Shown: positions 1-8,643, counted from the first letter of the stretch. The stretch: DNA of 29,464 bases from Tritrichomonas musculus (GCA_039105265.1 JAPFFF010000236.1:1-29464); one strand, 5' to 3'. Numbers and translations are program-made. Notes: a model not told the origin generated them from the sequence alone.

Positions 1-2
1 TA

Positions 3-239
3 CCACAGCAAGCATTAGCAGCAATCATCAAGGCAGTCACTCATGGTGAGGTTGAGATATATGTCGATGACAACCCTGGTTGTTGTGTAGGTAAAGCATC
101 GCCCATTCAAAAGGTAGACGCCATTAAGATAATCAAAGATAATGGTGAGATTGTCACTGACTTCAAACAGGTCTACAATAAAGAGTTCAATGATCTTGTT
201 AATGTTTATCACTTATGTTTGAAGTATGTTGTTGTATAA
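3..239 (+). CDS. C-terminal part of an unrecognised Polinton gene
   Basis: A plus-strand frame with no stop runs from the window edge for 78 codons to TAA at 237-239. The product begins PQQALAAIIKAV and ends YHLCLKYVVV, with a mix of hydrophobic and charged residues and codon use like the neighbouring element genes. It converges on the fibre-like gene, whose stop is about 25 bases away, a spacing typical of tail-to-tail genes in compact elements. The antisense frame over the same stretch is low in charge and looks like a shadow. I do not recognise the family; the start lies outside the window. Confidence 0.5.
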   Translation, partial: PQQALAAIIKAVTHGEVEIYVDDNPGCCVGKASPIQKVDAIKIIKDNGEIVTDFKQVYNKEFNDLVNVYHLCLKYVVV

Positions 240-262
240 AAACATAGGAGTTATTTTTATGT

Positions 263-3200
263 TCACAACAATGTATGTATTTCATTCTTAGTGTTATCTT
301 CAGCTAAGATACCATTTGATGTAAAGAATGTTGTATTGATCAATATGTAATTAACTGTTGCATTGATCATGAGATTGCTACTACTTAATGGAAATTCAAT
401 ATTGTTTAACCAGATCTTAGTTGGTTCACATTGATATTCATACTTAGGCGTATTATTAACATTGAATGATATATCGATTTTGATTTCCTTTTTACTAGCA
501 ACATTATCTTTGACTTCGTTGTAAGTCAAATAGAGTGTTCCTTCATATGCATCAAGTTGTTTCTCGAATTGATAATGAATGGTATTACTATTCGTTACAT
601 TGAATGTGTACTTGATTCGTGTTAAGCTATTCACCAATGCATCTAACCTAGCTCTTAATGATTCATTCTCCTGCTGTAGATTTGTTACTATATAAGATAG
701 ATCTTGATAAGATTTAGCATACGAATCCAACTCGCTCTTCAATGCATATCCATCGAGATCATCTATAGTAACATAATCATCTGGCATATCACTCTTCAAC
801 ATGTACTCATTCAATGTTGACGTTAACTGTGATGTTGTAACATGATTGGTTGGTATCTCACTCTTCAATGCTATTTTATCATGCTTCAATATTTTTTCCG
901 CTAATATTAATTTGGTATCAAAATAGTCTGCCCCGTTATCGATGTAAAAGCATAGACCATTACTATCGCTTTTATAATAGGTCAAGTAATAGGTTGTTCC
1001 ATCAATTTCAAAATCGACATTAACATCTCCATCTTCAGTAATAACACCATTATAGTCAAACATATAATCAAACACTTTTACAAAGCCATCGTTATTTGAT
1101 ATTGTTCCAACAAGGTGAATTCCACTAGTTAATATTATTTTGACTTCCCACGATCCTGAACTATCTTGTACGTTTTCAAATGGCACATCGACAGCATCTT
1201 TATATATCAAATCTGTCTTTAATCGATAATTAGATAAATCATCCATGTTAATCATATTGTTTTTTAATTCATCCAACGCTGTGTTAACTTCATCAACAGT
1301 TGTTAAGTCATTCAACGTTTTAGCAAGTGACTCATCGTTCAACTCAAGTTGAGCACGTAATGAATCAATACTTTTATTCACTGCGTCAATGTCACATGTA
1401 TATACTAAATCATTCGTTGTGAGTGTCAATTGTCTAACCGATGTGTTTTCTTTAACAGTTATGCTTGTGACCTGTACGTTGTGTGGGTTGTTAATCGTAA
1501 TGACGTTACCACTCATCGTTGCCGCTGGAAATGTATCTGTACCATTGAACTCAGCTATTGCATCATCCACAATGTTGATTGTAATATATTGTTCATCATA
1601 GTCAATGTCATTGAACTCGCTAATCGTTCTAACCATGAGTTTGACTTTAAGTACACCACTTGTGATTGTGTCTTCAGCTATGAGTTGAATCGTTTTACCA
1701 TCAACCTTACCAACAACATCAATGGTATCATTACGTGCTAACTCATTCTTGTTAACATAACCATCCATCTGTACAGATACATCACTGATTGCATTTACCA
1801 GTGCTTTGATGGTTGGTTTGAGTGTATGTCTGAATCGTTTACACATGTCCATTGTTGATGTCAATGTCATTGCCACTTTAGATGGATCATCGAGTTCATC
1901 ACTGAAGTTCATCTCTGTTACTGGTATGTATTCTTCATCACACCATTGAGCTATCTTAGTAAGCTTGTCATGAGTGCTAACTTGAGGTTCATCATGAGTT
2001 ACATCGTTAGTTACACTTAACGTTACCGTCTTAGCACCACTAACTAAATCACCGAAGAATATATCAGCGCCAATATCAGGTAGTTCATCAGTCAGCTTAC
2101 CTACCATGCCATCCAATACATCAGCACCAACATCACTAGCTTTAGTTATGGTGTTAACTAACTCACGACCACCTGATTTGACAGTTGAACCAACACCCTT
2201 CGTTGCAAATGATAATGCCTTACCAGCAACACCTATGCCAGTCGCACCTAACACACAACCAACAGCACCTAACGCAATACCAACATTAGCTTTCATATCA
2301 ATCTTATCAACTTCCTTCTCAAGGTATTTAGTCTTAGCTTGTTGGTCAGTCATCTGCGAGCCAAGTGCATCAACCTTAGATTGCACCTCCTTAACATCAT
2401 ACGATACTACATCAACGTTGTTAGTGACGAGATTCAAGTCAGATCTCATTGTAGTGATGTTGTCTGCAGTGATTATCTTCGATGATGTAATGTTGAAGTC
2501 AGTGTAGAGTGTTGTAGCTGAGTTTGGATTAGGTGACACTTCATAGAACTGTTGCTTGATGATGTATTCGAATGCATTTGTAGATGGATCCCAATTAACT
2601 TCATCAATAGGATCAGTGTAATCATGACGAAGATATAATGCAATATCACGTGGTGTTAAGCCATCATCATTGCTGGTTTGAGTGGGTGTCTTACTCCAAA
2701 CATATGCCACTCTTTCGACTGTATCAAGTGCTCCACTTAAATCAACGTATCCTCTATCATATACATCATTTTTATTATGAACTTCACCGACTGTGAATGA
2801 TAACCTCATGGTATGCTCTTGATGTGGCAACGTCAAGTCAAGGTATAGTAATTCAATGTCGCTTACTTTGAGTGTCGATGTTGAGTAATTATTATATGTA
2901 CAACTCATTGCAACCAAATCATAACCATCCATCGTTGCACCATTGAGTATAAATGAATAGCCAATTTTGAGTTCATACTCAGACGCATTAACCAATCTAC
3001 CATCACGCAACTTAATCAGGACCTCATACTTACCATCATTACGGCATGTGTTGAGTAGTGAATATGCTAAGCCATGTGTTTTGTCTTCAGGTATTGCTCT
3101 GTAATTCAACGTATCACACTTGACTGCAACCATCCAACCAGTTGAACCATAGTTATCTTCCTTAGGATCACGTGTTTTACACTTGCTGATGACCTTGCTT

Positions 3201-3673
3201 TGGAACCTACCTTGAATACTGTCACCAACCCACTTGTTACCATCCCATGTCAATGCCCATGTGTTGCCAAAGAAGTACTCACTAAATTTGAATGTTAAGT
3301 TGGTTGGTATGTCATACGTTGATGGTATCTTATACACCATTCGATAACACTCACATTCATACTCAAGTTGTTCATTCGCAAACATGTCAGTGTATTTAAC
3401 ATGTTCATCATAGTCAATCATTGATGGTCGATAGAAGTAATATGTGTCAGAGCGTTGTAACTTCAATGCATTAGTTGCATCTATGATGTCACACTTGATG
3501 GTTGGCTTGCATGATACCAATGCATCAGTTGAGAGTAGGTTATGAATCACTATGTCACCATTCAAGAAGCGTATGTATGGTTCAATGTTGAAGTCAGTTG
3601 CAAACATTATCTCAGGATCATCTCGTTTGCGTGTTGAGTATGTGCAACAATCACGTGCTACGTTGTGTGTCAA
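263..3673 (-). CDS. fibre-like coiled-coil protein of Polinton
   Basis: A protein of about 1136 residues with the make-up of a fibre or attachment protein. The first 400 residues are beta-rich and cysteine-containing. Residues about 425-460 form a coiled coil (KVDALGSQMTDQQAKTKYLEKEV). A glycine/alanine hydrophobic stretch follows at about 463-490 and could be membrane-active. A module with a WC...C..FR.TLK pattern lies at about 570-640. Near 930-985 there are fibre-style short repeats (IALKSEIP, YALKSELDSYAKS), then a coiled coil (LQQENESLRARLDALV) and a beta-rich C-terminal domain. The listed 5' end is the limit of the open frame used, not a proven start; the first ATG lies about 20 codons inside it. 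The fibre role is inferred from architecture alone; no database match was possible. Confidence 0.6.
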   Translation of the reverse strand: MTHNVARDCCTYSTRKRDDPEIMFATDFNIEPYIRFLNGDIVIHNLLSTDALVSCKPTIKCDIIDATNALKLQRSDTYYFYRPSMIDYDEHVKYTDMFANEQLEYECECYRMVYKIPSTYDIPTNLTFKFSEYFFGNTWALTWDGNKWVGDSIQGRFQSKVISKCKTRDPKEDNYGSTGWMVAVKCDTLNYRAIPEDKTHGLAYSLLNTCRNDGKYEVLIKLRDGRLVNASEYELKIGYSFILNGATMDGYDLVAMSCTYNNYSTSTLKVSDIELLYLDLTLPHQEHTMRLSFTVGEVHNKNDVYDRGYVDLSGALDTVERVAYVWSKTPTQTSNDDGLTPRDIALYLRHDYTDPIDEVNWDPSTNAFEYIIKQQFYEVSPNPNSATTLYTDFNITSSKIITADNITTMRSDLNLVTNNVDVVSYDVKEVQSKVDALGSQMTDQQAKTKYLEKEVDKIDMKANVGIALGAVGCVLGATGIGVAGKALSFATKGVGSTVKSGGRELVNTITKASDVGADVLDGMVGKLTDELPDIGADIFFGDLVSGAKTVTLSVTNDVTHDEPQVSTHDKLTKIAQWCDEEYIPVTEMNFSDELDDPSKVAMTLTSTMDMCKRFRHTLKPTIKALVNAISDVSVQMDGYVNKNELARNDTIDVVGKVDGKTIQLIAEDTITSGVLKVKLMVRTISEFNDIDYDEQYITINIVDDAIAEFNGTDTFPAATMSGNVITINNPHNVQVTSITVKENTSVRQLTLTTNDLVYTCDIDAVNKSIDSLRAQLELNDESLAKTLNDLTTVDEVNTALDELKNNMINMDDLSNYRLKTDLIYKDAVDVPFENVQDSSGSWEVKIILTSGIHLVGTISNNDGFVKVFDYMFDYNGVITEDGDVNVDFEIDGTTYYLTYYKSDSNGLCFYIDNGADYFDTKLILAEKILKHDKIALKSEIPTNHVTTSQLTSTLNEYMLKSDMPDDYVTIDDLDGYALKSELDSYAKSYQDLSYIVTNLQQENESLRARLDALVNSLTRIKYTFNVTNSNTIHYQFEKQLDAYEGTLYLTYNEVKDNVASKKEIKIDISFNVNNTPKYEYQCEPTKIWLNNIEFPLSSSNLMINATVNYILINTTFFTSNGILAEDNTKNEIHTLL

Positions 3674-3748
3674 CTCTGGGCAGATGAACTTACCGTCTTT
3701 AGCTGATATGATGAAGTCATTTAAGATGTTGCCTTGCCAATCGAATAA

Positions 3749-4456
3749 TTACATGTTGCGCAAGTGAATCTTAAACACATCAACGGGGTTGGTAGCAGCA
3801 GTGAGTTTGTTTTTGAGTGTGGTTGGTAGTGTTATCTTCATGATTATGACTGGATCATTAACTGGATCATCAACACCTGATTCACTGCTAACAGTTGGTG
3901 TATACACTGTTATGTCATCATGCTTGACATAGTAATCAGGATAACCTTCAACAGCATTAAACTCACCTGCACTTGGTAGCTCACCTGATGATTTACTTTC
4001 AACATCTTTGATCTTATACGCGAGCAATGCAAGTGGACCTTTTATGGTATCTCTGAATGCTTTACATATGTTTACACATGAGTTTAATGAGATTGCCTCA
4101 TTTGTATCATCAGGTAATGATATATCAATGCCATTGCCAGTGCACCACTCAATGATTGCATCAAGACCATCATCATAAGTGGAGTATGTTGCATTATCAA
4201 CTTCGGAAAGTAATGCAAGTGTTTCTTCACCTGCTTTGTGAATCAAACGAGGGATATATAACAACACATCAACGATTGGAACTAATATGGATGAACCACG
4301 TCCAATGATAAGACGGTTAGTTGAATTAGGATGATCTAATAACCATTCAATGTTGTTGTTGATGTGTTCTATTCGATCAGTGATGTTTATGTACATTGAG
4401 GTTGAACATGTTACCAAACTGTGATAGTGGCGCTGGTATGAGTGAGTAGCTGTCAC
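3749..4456 (-). CDS. fragment related to the fibre-like protein
   Basis: A frame of 235 codons in the same broken Polinton, directly upstream of the fibre-like gene on the same strand. Residues about 100-150 (IIEWCTGNG ... NICKAFRDTIK ... YKIKDV) match the WC...CKRFRHTLK...NAISDV module of the fibre-like protein, with spacing kept. This points to a duplicated module rather than chance. The first part of the frame overlaps the polymerase gene and is probably not coding there. Function unknown beyond membership of the fibre-like family. Confidence 0.5.
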   Translation of the reverse strand: MTATHSYQRHYHSLVTCSTSMYINITDRIEHINNNIEWLLDHPNSTNRLIIGRGSSILVPIVDVLLYIPRLIHKAGEETLALLSEVDNATYSTYDDGLDAIIEWCTGNGIDISLPDDTNEAISLNSCVNICKAFRDTIKGPLALLAYKIKDVESKSSGELPSAGEFNAVEGYPDYYVKHDDITVYTPTVSSESGVDDPVNDPVIIMKITLPTTLKNKLTAATNPVDVFKIHLRNM

Positions 4457-6230
4457 GGAATGTTAAACGCTTAGTTATGTTCTTAGTTACATATGTATGT
4501 TTGACTTTATCCCACTGTTTGATGGGTATGTATTGTTTCATGACTGCTTGTAAGATGGTACCACCACGTTTAATGACACTAGCCTTCCAACCTGGTTCGT
4601 TGATGAAGAAACATACGTCATACTTAAGATTGTGGAAGTAAATCAATGAGTGATTGGGTAGATCATTTAAGAATCGTTTTGCAATGTCATCACCAGTGTA
4701 AGGCTCTTTACATTTAACACCATCGTACACACAGCATAAGTATGGTTGGTGTGGTGATACAGTTACATCTGTTTCAAAGTCAGCGTAGTAAACTGCTTTC
4801 CATGGTGTAATATGTTTGGCATTAGATGATTCTTTACAATATAAAGTTTCATCATAGTCGAGTTCAATGTAATCATTCAAGTGGTTGTCATACTCACAGG
4901 TTGTTAATATGTTTTGTTCACATTGATTAATCTCACGAAAGCAGTTGCATTCAAACATCTTGCGGAATACCTTAGTGAAATCATTACCTGTCCAATCAGC
5001 AGTGGTGTAAAGTGGATAGCCTGTTTGATTAACGCCTCTGATGTGAAATCGTTTTTCAATTGGAATGTCAGCATGTTTTTCATCGAGTTCATCTCTATGT
5101 TCAATGTAATAGGTGGTGATTGGCAACTTCTCATTGTTATCAATCATGAAATGGTCTTTGTATAATAGCAACCTAACCACTCTATCAGCAGTCACATTAC
5201 TGTTCTTATGTGTGTCAATGCTTAAGTGTTTTTGATATTTAACATCACGTGATTCATCAATGCGATATACAATGAAGTGGCATTGCATTTCACTAGCTAT
5301 TTTGAGTATCATATTGATGGGTACTGAACGTGTGTGTATCATACCACGTAACATGTCAATCTCATCTTTAGTGAATACACCTGACTGAATGCATGCATAT
5401 ACGAAGCAGTTGTCAGTATAGTTTTTGGCATCAACCTCGTGAAAGATCTGATAACGTGATAAGTCAAGTGATGGGATGAGGTTAATGTATGGAAAGAATG
5501 CACCATCATATGAGTTGCGGAATGAATCAACTGTTGCAACATCAACATATTCACCATTAATCTTCTCTTGAAATACTGTTTTACCATCGCGTTTAGTTAA
5601 CTTATAGAAGGTAACAACAAACTTAACTGGGATGTAATCAGCATTAACTTCTGGATCAGTATCAGAACCGAATTGTTCAACTGTAATGTTACCAAGTATT
5701 CCATCGATTACTTCATCAATAGTTAGCTCATTGTTTATTGGAAAGGATTTTAGATGTCTATCTTCATTATCATAACTTAATACACTTGCTGTGGGAAAGC
5801 GTGATCTGTTATCGCGAATATATCTCAACACTTGTATGAATGCATGTTGTGTTTCAATGTTGTTATCAATATTAACTTCGAATGCATCGTGATTGTTAGC
5901 AGCAGTCATCATACGTTCCAACTCATCTTGATACTTAGTTTCATCGTAGTAGTGGTCTCCATACAAGCGTTCAGCTGCATCCATAAGTGAAAGAATGAAT
6001 TCATCATCATTGTATTGGCCATCATCAATCATTTGTAGAGTGTTCATAATCGTGGATGGAGCTGTGAATGTGAATGGCGTATATTCAACAACGGCATTGG
6101 TAAGATCTGTTATGTGTTCAACATCATTATTTACAGTGGTGACATCATTCGTAGTGGCTTCGTAATCATCAACTAGGATTAACTTCTGATCATCATCTGA
6201 ATCGAAATCAATAATATCATATGGTGGCAT
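4377..6230 (-). CDS. polB: Polinton DNA polymerase B, exonuclease half
   Basis: Matches the N-terminal half of the protein-primed family B polymerases carried by Polintons. Residues 1-115 are acidic and low in complexity. Around 273-281 the NCFVYACIQ segment and around 359-363 DHFMI fit the Cys and His boxes of the OTU-like region that precedes the exonuclease in many Polinton polymerases. Exonuclease motif I is YADFET at 482-487 and motif II is FHNLKYDVCFF at 532-542, followed by a TFRDSYSLIPAPLSQFG segment usual for the family. No palm domain is present in this window, so the copy cannot be a working polymerase. It starts with ATG overlapping the stop of the small frame upstream. Confidence 0.8.
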   Translation of the reverse strand: MPPYDIIDFDSDDDQKLILVDDYEATTNDVTTVNNDVEHITDLTNAVVEYTPFTFTAPSTIMNTLQMIDDGQYNDDEFILSLMDAAERLYGDHYYDETKYQDELERMMTAANNHDAFEVNIDNNIETQHAFIQVLRYIRDNRSRFPTASVLSYDNEDRHLKSFPINNELTIDEVIDGILGNITVEQFGSDTDPEVNADYIPVKFVVTFYKLTKRDGKTVFQEKINGEYVDVATVDSFRNSYDGAFFPYINLIPSLDLSRYQIFHEVDAKNYTDNCFVYACIQSGVFTKDEIDMLRGMIHTRSVPINMILKIASEMQCHFIVYRIDESRDVKYQKHLSIDTHKNSNVTADRVVRLLLYKDHFMIDNNEKLPITTYYIEHRDELDEKHADIPIEKRFHIRGVNQTGYPLYTTADWTGNDFTKVFRKMFECNCFREINQCEQNILTTCEYDNHLNDYIELDYDETLYCKESSNAKHITPWKAVYYADFETDVTVSPHQPYLCCVYDGVKCKEPYTGDDIAKRFLNDLPNHSLIYFHNLKYDVCFFINEPGWKASVIKRGGTILQAVMKQYIPIKQWDKVKHTYVTKNITKRLTFRDSYSLIPAPLSQFGNMFNLNVHKHH

Positions 6231-6502
6231 TATGTAATTACGACGGTATAACTTAAGTGAACCGCCTTTCTCAATGAAAGTGATGGCATGTTTGTTGTCA
6301 TCATCGTATTGATATGTTTCAACAACAGCAATATCAATGGTTTCAATCTCAAGGTCTCTTCTTTCAACTTCTTCATTTGTGGACTCAATGTTTTATCATC
6401 TCGTTTCAACAGAACACTCAATGGTTGAAAATAAATTAATTCGATTCGCTCGTATTCTTTTGGTATTGGTGTGTAATCGATTGGGTCAGTTAATCGTTTC
6501 AT
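6230..6502 (-). CDS. small frame ahead of the Polinton polymerase
   Basis: A 90-codon frame beginning MKRLTDPIDYTPIPKEYERIE. Its start sits in the same context as other genes of the element: TATCATAAATG on the minus strand, a TCA initiator three bases before the ATG. Its stop overlaps the polymerase ATG (TAATG). The first half looks like real protein; the second half is low in complexity. I cannot tell whether it is a separate small gene or part of the polymerase region of a decayed element. No family recognised. Confidence 0.35.
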   Translation of the reverse strand: MKRLTDPIDYTPIPKEYERIELIYFQPLSVLLKRDDKTLSPQMKKLKEETLRLKPLILLLLKHINTMMTTNMPSLSLRKAVHLSYTVVIT

Positions 6503-6599
6503 TTATGATATCAATAAATTATATTTCATTCATTGTTATTAGCGGTGAGCATATCATTTATGATATCAACACATGAAATCATCACCAACAGCTCTGACA

Positions 6600-6938
6600 T
6601 CATTTTTGTTGTTTTTGTTTTCTATATTTGTTTCTTTCGCTTAGTTTGATTGTGATATTCTCAAGATGTAAATCAGTCATATCATCGTTTAACATAAATA
6701 CTGGGTTTTTATTAGTGAATTCAGGTATGAATTGATTAGCAACTAGCCTATGCATTCTGTGTTGATGTCCATCATTTAGATAAACAATGATACCATCTCT
6801 TGATGTATATTTTTTATTAATTGGCTTCTTTGTTTGCTTATCTCTGATGTCATATGGGTATTGGTTCATTATTTCATAGCTATCTTCAAAATCTTTGAGT
6901 GGAATGTATTCGATGGCGGTTGGTGGTGAGGTTGTCAT
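6600..6938 (-). CDS. NUMOD4/HNH-like endonuclease family protein
   Basis: The 112-residue product has the pattern of NUMOD4 plus HNH proteins found in homing endonucleases and large DNA viruses: an N-terminal YIPLKDFEDSYEI segment, a middle region (TSRDGIIVYLNDG), then HRLVANQFIPEF and, twenty residues on, DLHLENITI, which correspond to the family's HRLVA..F.. and N..NL boxes. The tail is basic (RNKYRKQKQQK). The start is supported by TATCAATACATAAATG, the same initiator context as the next gene upstream. Within a Polinton such a protein would be an accessory DNA-binding or nicking factor; activity is not shown. The NUMOD4 half is the better match. Confidence 0.6.
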   Translation of the reverse strand: MTTSPPTAIEYIPLKDFEDSYEIMNQYPYDIRDKQTKKPINKKYTSRDGIIVYLNDGHQHRMHRLVANQFIPEFTNKNPVFMLNDDMTDLHLENITIKLSERNKYRKQKQQK

Positions 6939-6951
6939 TTATGTATTGATA
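6936..6951 (-). promoter_or_regulatory. TCA initiator of the NUMOD4-like gene
   Basis: On the minus strand TATCA lies eight bases before the ATG, preceded by an A/T run. Trichomonad genes typically start transcription at a TCA-type initiator with a 5' leader of only 5-20 bases. The same arrangement is seen at 7369-7384. Confidence 0.4.
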
Positions 6952-7083
6952 AAAAATAAAAAAATAAAAAATTTTGGTTAATTTTTGTCTCCCAAAAAAC
7001 ATTGCCAATTGATTGTCATTTTGTCATTTTCGTTATTAAAATCAACAAAAAGTGTAAGTTTCATGTGTCCAGTGTGGTGAGAA

Positions 7084-7371
7084 TCACCCACTGGCATATC
7101 TAACTTTAAGTGATGCATCATCGTCATCGTTATGTGGTGTTGTAATGGTAGCATCATCATCGTCTTCGTTAAGTGATGCGGTATCGTCATCGTCAAATAT
7201 GAGTTCAACATCATCGTCATCGTTAATTGGTGTATCAATGTTATCGTATGATGGGATGACGTCATTGCTATGTTCGGAGATGATGAGGGAGTCGTTATCA
7301 ATGTATGTGGTTGTGTCCTCATCATAAGTGCAGTTTTCAATTGCGATTAATTCGGATATGGCAAGTGGCAT
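7084..7371 (-). CDS. acidic low-complexity protein of Polinton
   Basis: A 95-residue product with a hydrophobic start (MPLAISELIAIENCTYDED) and aspartate clusters (DDDDVELIFDDDD, NEDDDDA, HNDDDD). The start is supported by TATCACCACACAAATG, the initiator context shared with the gene downstream. It is the last gene before the terminal repeats. Acidic proteins of this kind are often DNA- or histone-mimicking, but nothing here shows that, and aspartate runs are also common in unstructured proteins. The C-terminal end is uncertain because the element is decayed. Confidence 0.4.
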   Translation of the reverse strand: MPLAISELIAIENCTYDEDTTTYIDNDSLIISEHSNDVIPSYDNIDTPINDDDDVELIFDDDDTASLNEDDDDATITTPHNDDDDASLKVRYASG

Positions 7372-7384
7372 TTGTGTGGTGATA
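7369..7384 (-). promoter_or_regulatory. TCA initiator of the acidic gene
   Basis: Minus-strand TATCA eight bases before the ATG, with a run of T before it. Same layout as at 6936-6951. Confidence 0.4.
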
Positions 7385-7492
7385 AAAAAATTGACACGCT
7401 AAAAAAATTAGGGTGGACTTAATTGAAAAAAGTAGTGTGTTTACAGTTGAACCATGTTATGTGAACCGTTGTGTGACGTGATATGTGGCGTG

Positions 7493-7653
7493 TGACATGA
7501 GGTGATGACATGAGGTGATGACATGAGGTGATGACGTGGGTTTAACGTGAGGTGATAACATGAGGTGGTGACATGAGTTTAACGTGAGGTGATAACATGA
7601 GGTGGTGACATGAGGTGATGACGTGAGGTGATGTGTTAAGTGGTGACATGAGG
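7493..7653. repeat. 13-bp tandem repeat at Polinton end
   Basis: About eleven copies of a unit close to TGACATGAGGTGA. Two neighbouring blocks form a 37-bp higher-order unit in which TTTAACGTGAGGTGA is inserted (near 7533 and 7570). Short tandem repeats just inside or next to the ends are common in large DNA transposons. Confidence 0.85.
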
Positions 7654-7694
7654 TTTCACATTGAAAGTGCTATGATGTAGAAATGTCAAAAGGT

Positions 7695-7764
7695 ATGGAG
7701 TTTCATCTTAAGGGGGGCAGATGATACGTAGTATCAGACGCCACCCTTAGGGTATCTACTCCAT
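7695..7764. repeat. 70-bp imperfect palindrome
   Basis: Outer arms ATGGAGT and ACTCCAT match perfectly. Further in, CTTAAGGG faces CCCTTAGG with one mismatch, and at the centre TGATAC-GTA-GTATCA closes a hairpin. It is much richer in G and C than the surrounding DNA and follows directly on the 13-bp repeats. It may be the Polinton terminus, a separate small hairpin element, or a processing site; I cannot tell which. Confidence 0.8.
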
Positions 7765-7790
7765 TTTTATTGTTTATTATAAAGAATCAT

Positions 7791-8090
7791 GGATAAGCAA
7801 ACCAAGCAAAGATTATTCATTTTTAATATTTTTTCCTAAAACTCAAGCAAATTCGCCAAATTTACTAAATAAAAGCGATTTACAAAATAACTATCGTACA
7901 AATTCCAGCATATAGTTGACATGATGAAAAAACTATCGATAATTCATTTATTTATAAGAAAAATAAAACATACTGGAATTAATAAAAGAATTATTTTGTA
8001 AATCGCTTTTATTTAGTGAGTTTTTTAAATTTGTTTGAGCTTTAGGAAAAGACATTCTAAAATAATTATCTTTGCATGGTTTACTTTTCC
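7791..8090. repeat. 300-bp snap-back inverted repeat
   Basis: Two arms of about 122 bp (7791-7912 and 7968-8090) are inverted copies at roughly 80% identity around a 55-bp AT-rich spacer. The best-kept core is TAAATAAAAGCGATTTACAA on the left and its complement on the right. The layout fits a MITE-like foldback element. No target duplication is clear in this AT-rich sequence. Confidence 0.8.
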
Positions 8091-8104
8091 ACGTTTCGCT
8101 GGGA

Positions 8105-8195
8105 TATACCAAAAAATTGTTTTGTAAACTACTCTTATTTAGTTATTTTGTTGAGTTTATTTGTGTCTTTGGAAGAAATACTTTAAAAAAATAAA
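8105..8195. repeat. diverged third copy of the snap-back arm
   Basis: The segment starting AATTGTTTTGTAAAC aligns along its length with the right arm of the snap-back repeat in the same orientation (ATTATTTTGTAAATC, TTATTTAG, TTGTTTGAG/TTATTTGTG, AGGAAAAGACATTCT/TGGAAGAAATACTTT). It is clearly more diverged than the two arms are from each other. Confidence 0.6.
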
Positions 8196-8643
8196 TTAAC
8201 CTTTTTGGTCAAAAAATTTTCATCTTTATTGGTCAATAATAAATTTCATATCATCAATGATATGAACTATACAAAAAATTGATAACATCATATAAGATCT
8301 CCAAATCCACTCGAAAAACATGGCCTTTTTTTATTTTATTTTCTAATAAATAAAAAAATTAAGAACATATAAAAAAACTAAAAACTTTTGTCGTCTTATT
8401 CTTTGAGAATTTTTTTTTTTAAATACATTCAAATCTCATAAATTGCATAATGAGAAAAAAATGTTTTTTTAAGAAAAAATCAATTTAAAGATGAACGAGT
8501 CGACAAAATGTATTTTAAAATACATTTTTAAAGCCATTTATATCTCCAAAATAATTTTGAAAACTATATTTAAGGTTGATACATTGGGATTAAAATTCGA
8601 AAATGGGAATAATTTTTTTTCTTTTTGGGATTTAGATCATTTA

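Larger units (their letters stand above)
1..7770 (-). mobile_element. Polinton/Maverick, partial and broken
   Basis: A virus-like self-synthesising transposon that enters from outside the window. Parts seen, nearly all on the minus strand: the exonuclease half of a family B DNA polymerase with an OTU-like N-terminal region, a long fibre-like coiled-coil protein and a second fragment related to it, a NUMOD4/HNH-like protein, an acidic protein, then short tandem repeats and a palindrome that probably lie near its end. Integrase, packaging ATPase, protease and capsid genes are not in this part. It looks broken, with roughly four breaks, but long frames remain open, so it is probably not ancient. 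The right limit is my estimate from the end of the repeats; no terminal inverted repeat pair can be checked because the other end is outside. Confidence 0.75.

Noticed and set aside
15-212. Minus-strand 65-codon frame
   Set aside because: It is antisense to the protein-like plus-strand frame at 3-239 and has no recognisable content.
263-3673. Phage tail-fibre gene implying bacterial or phage DNA
   Set aside because: The ALKSE-type repeats resemble phage fibres, but the neighbours and initiators place it in a Polinton of a protist.
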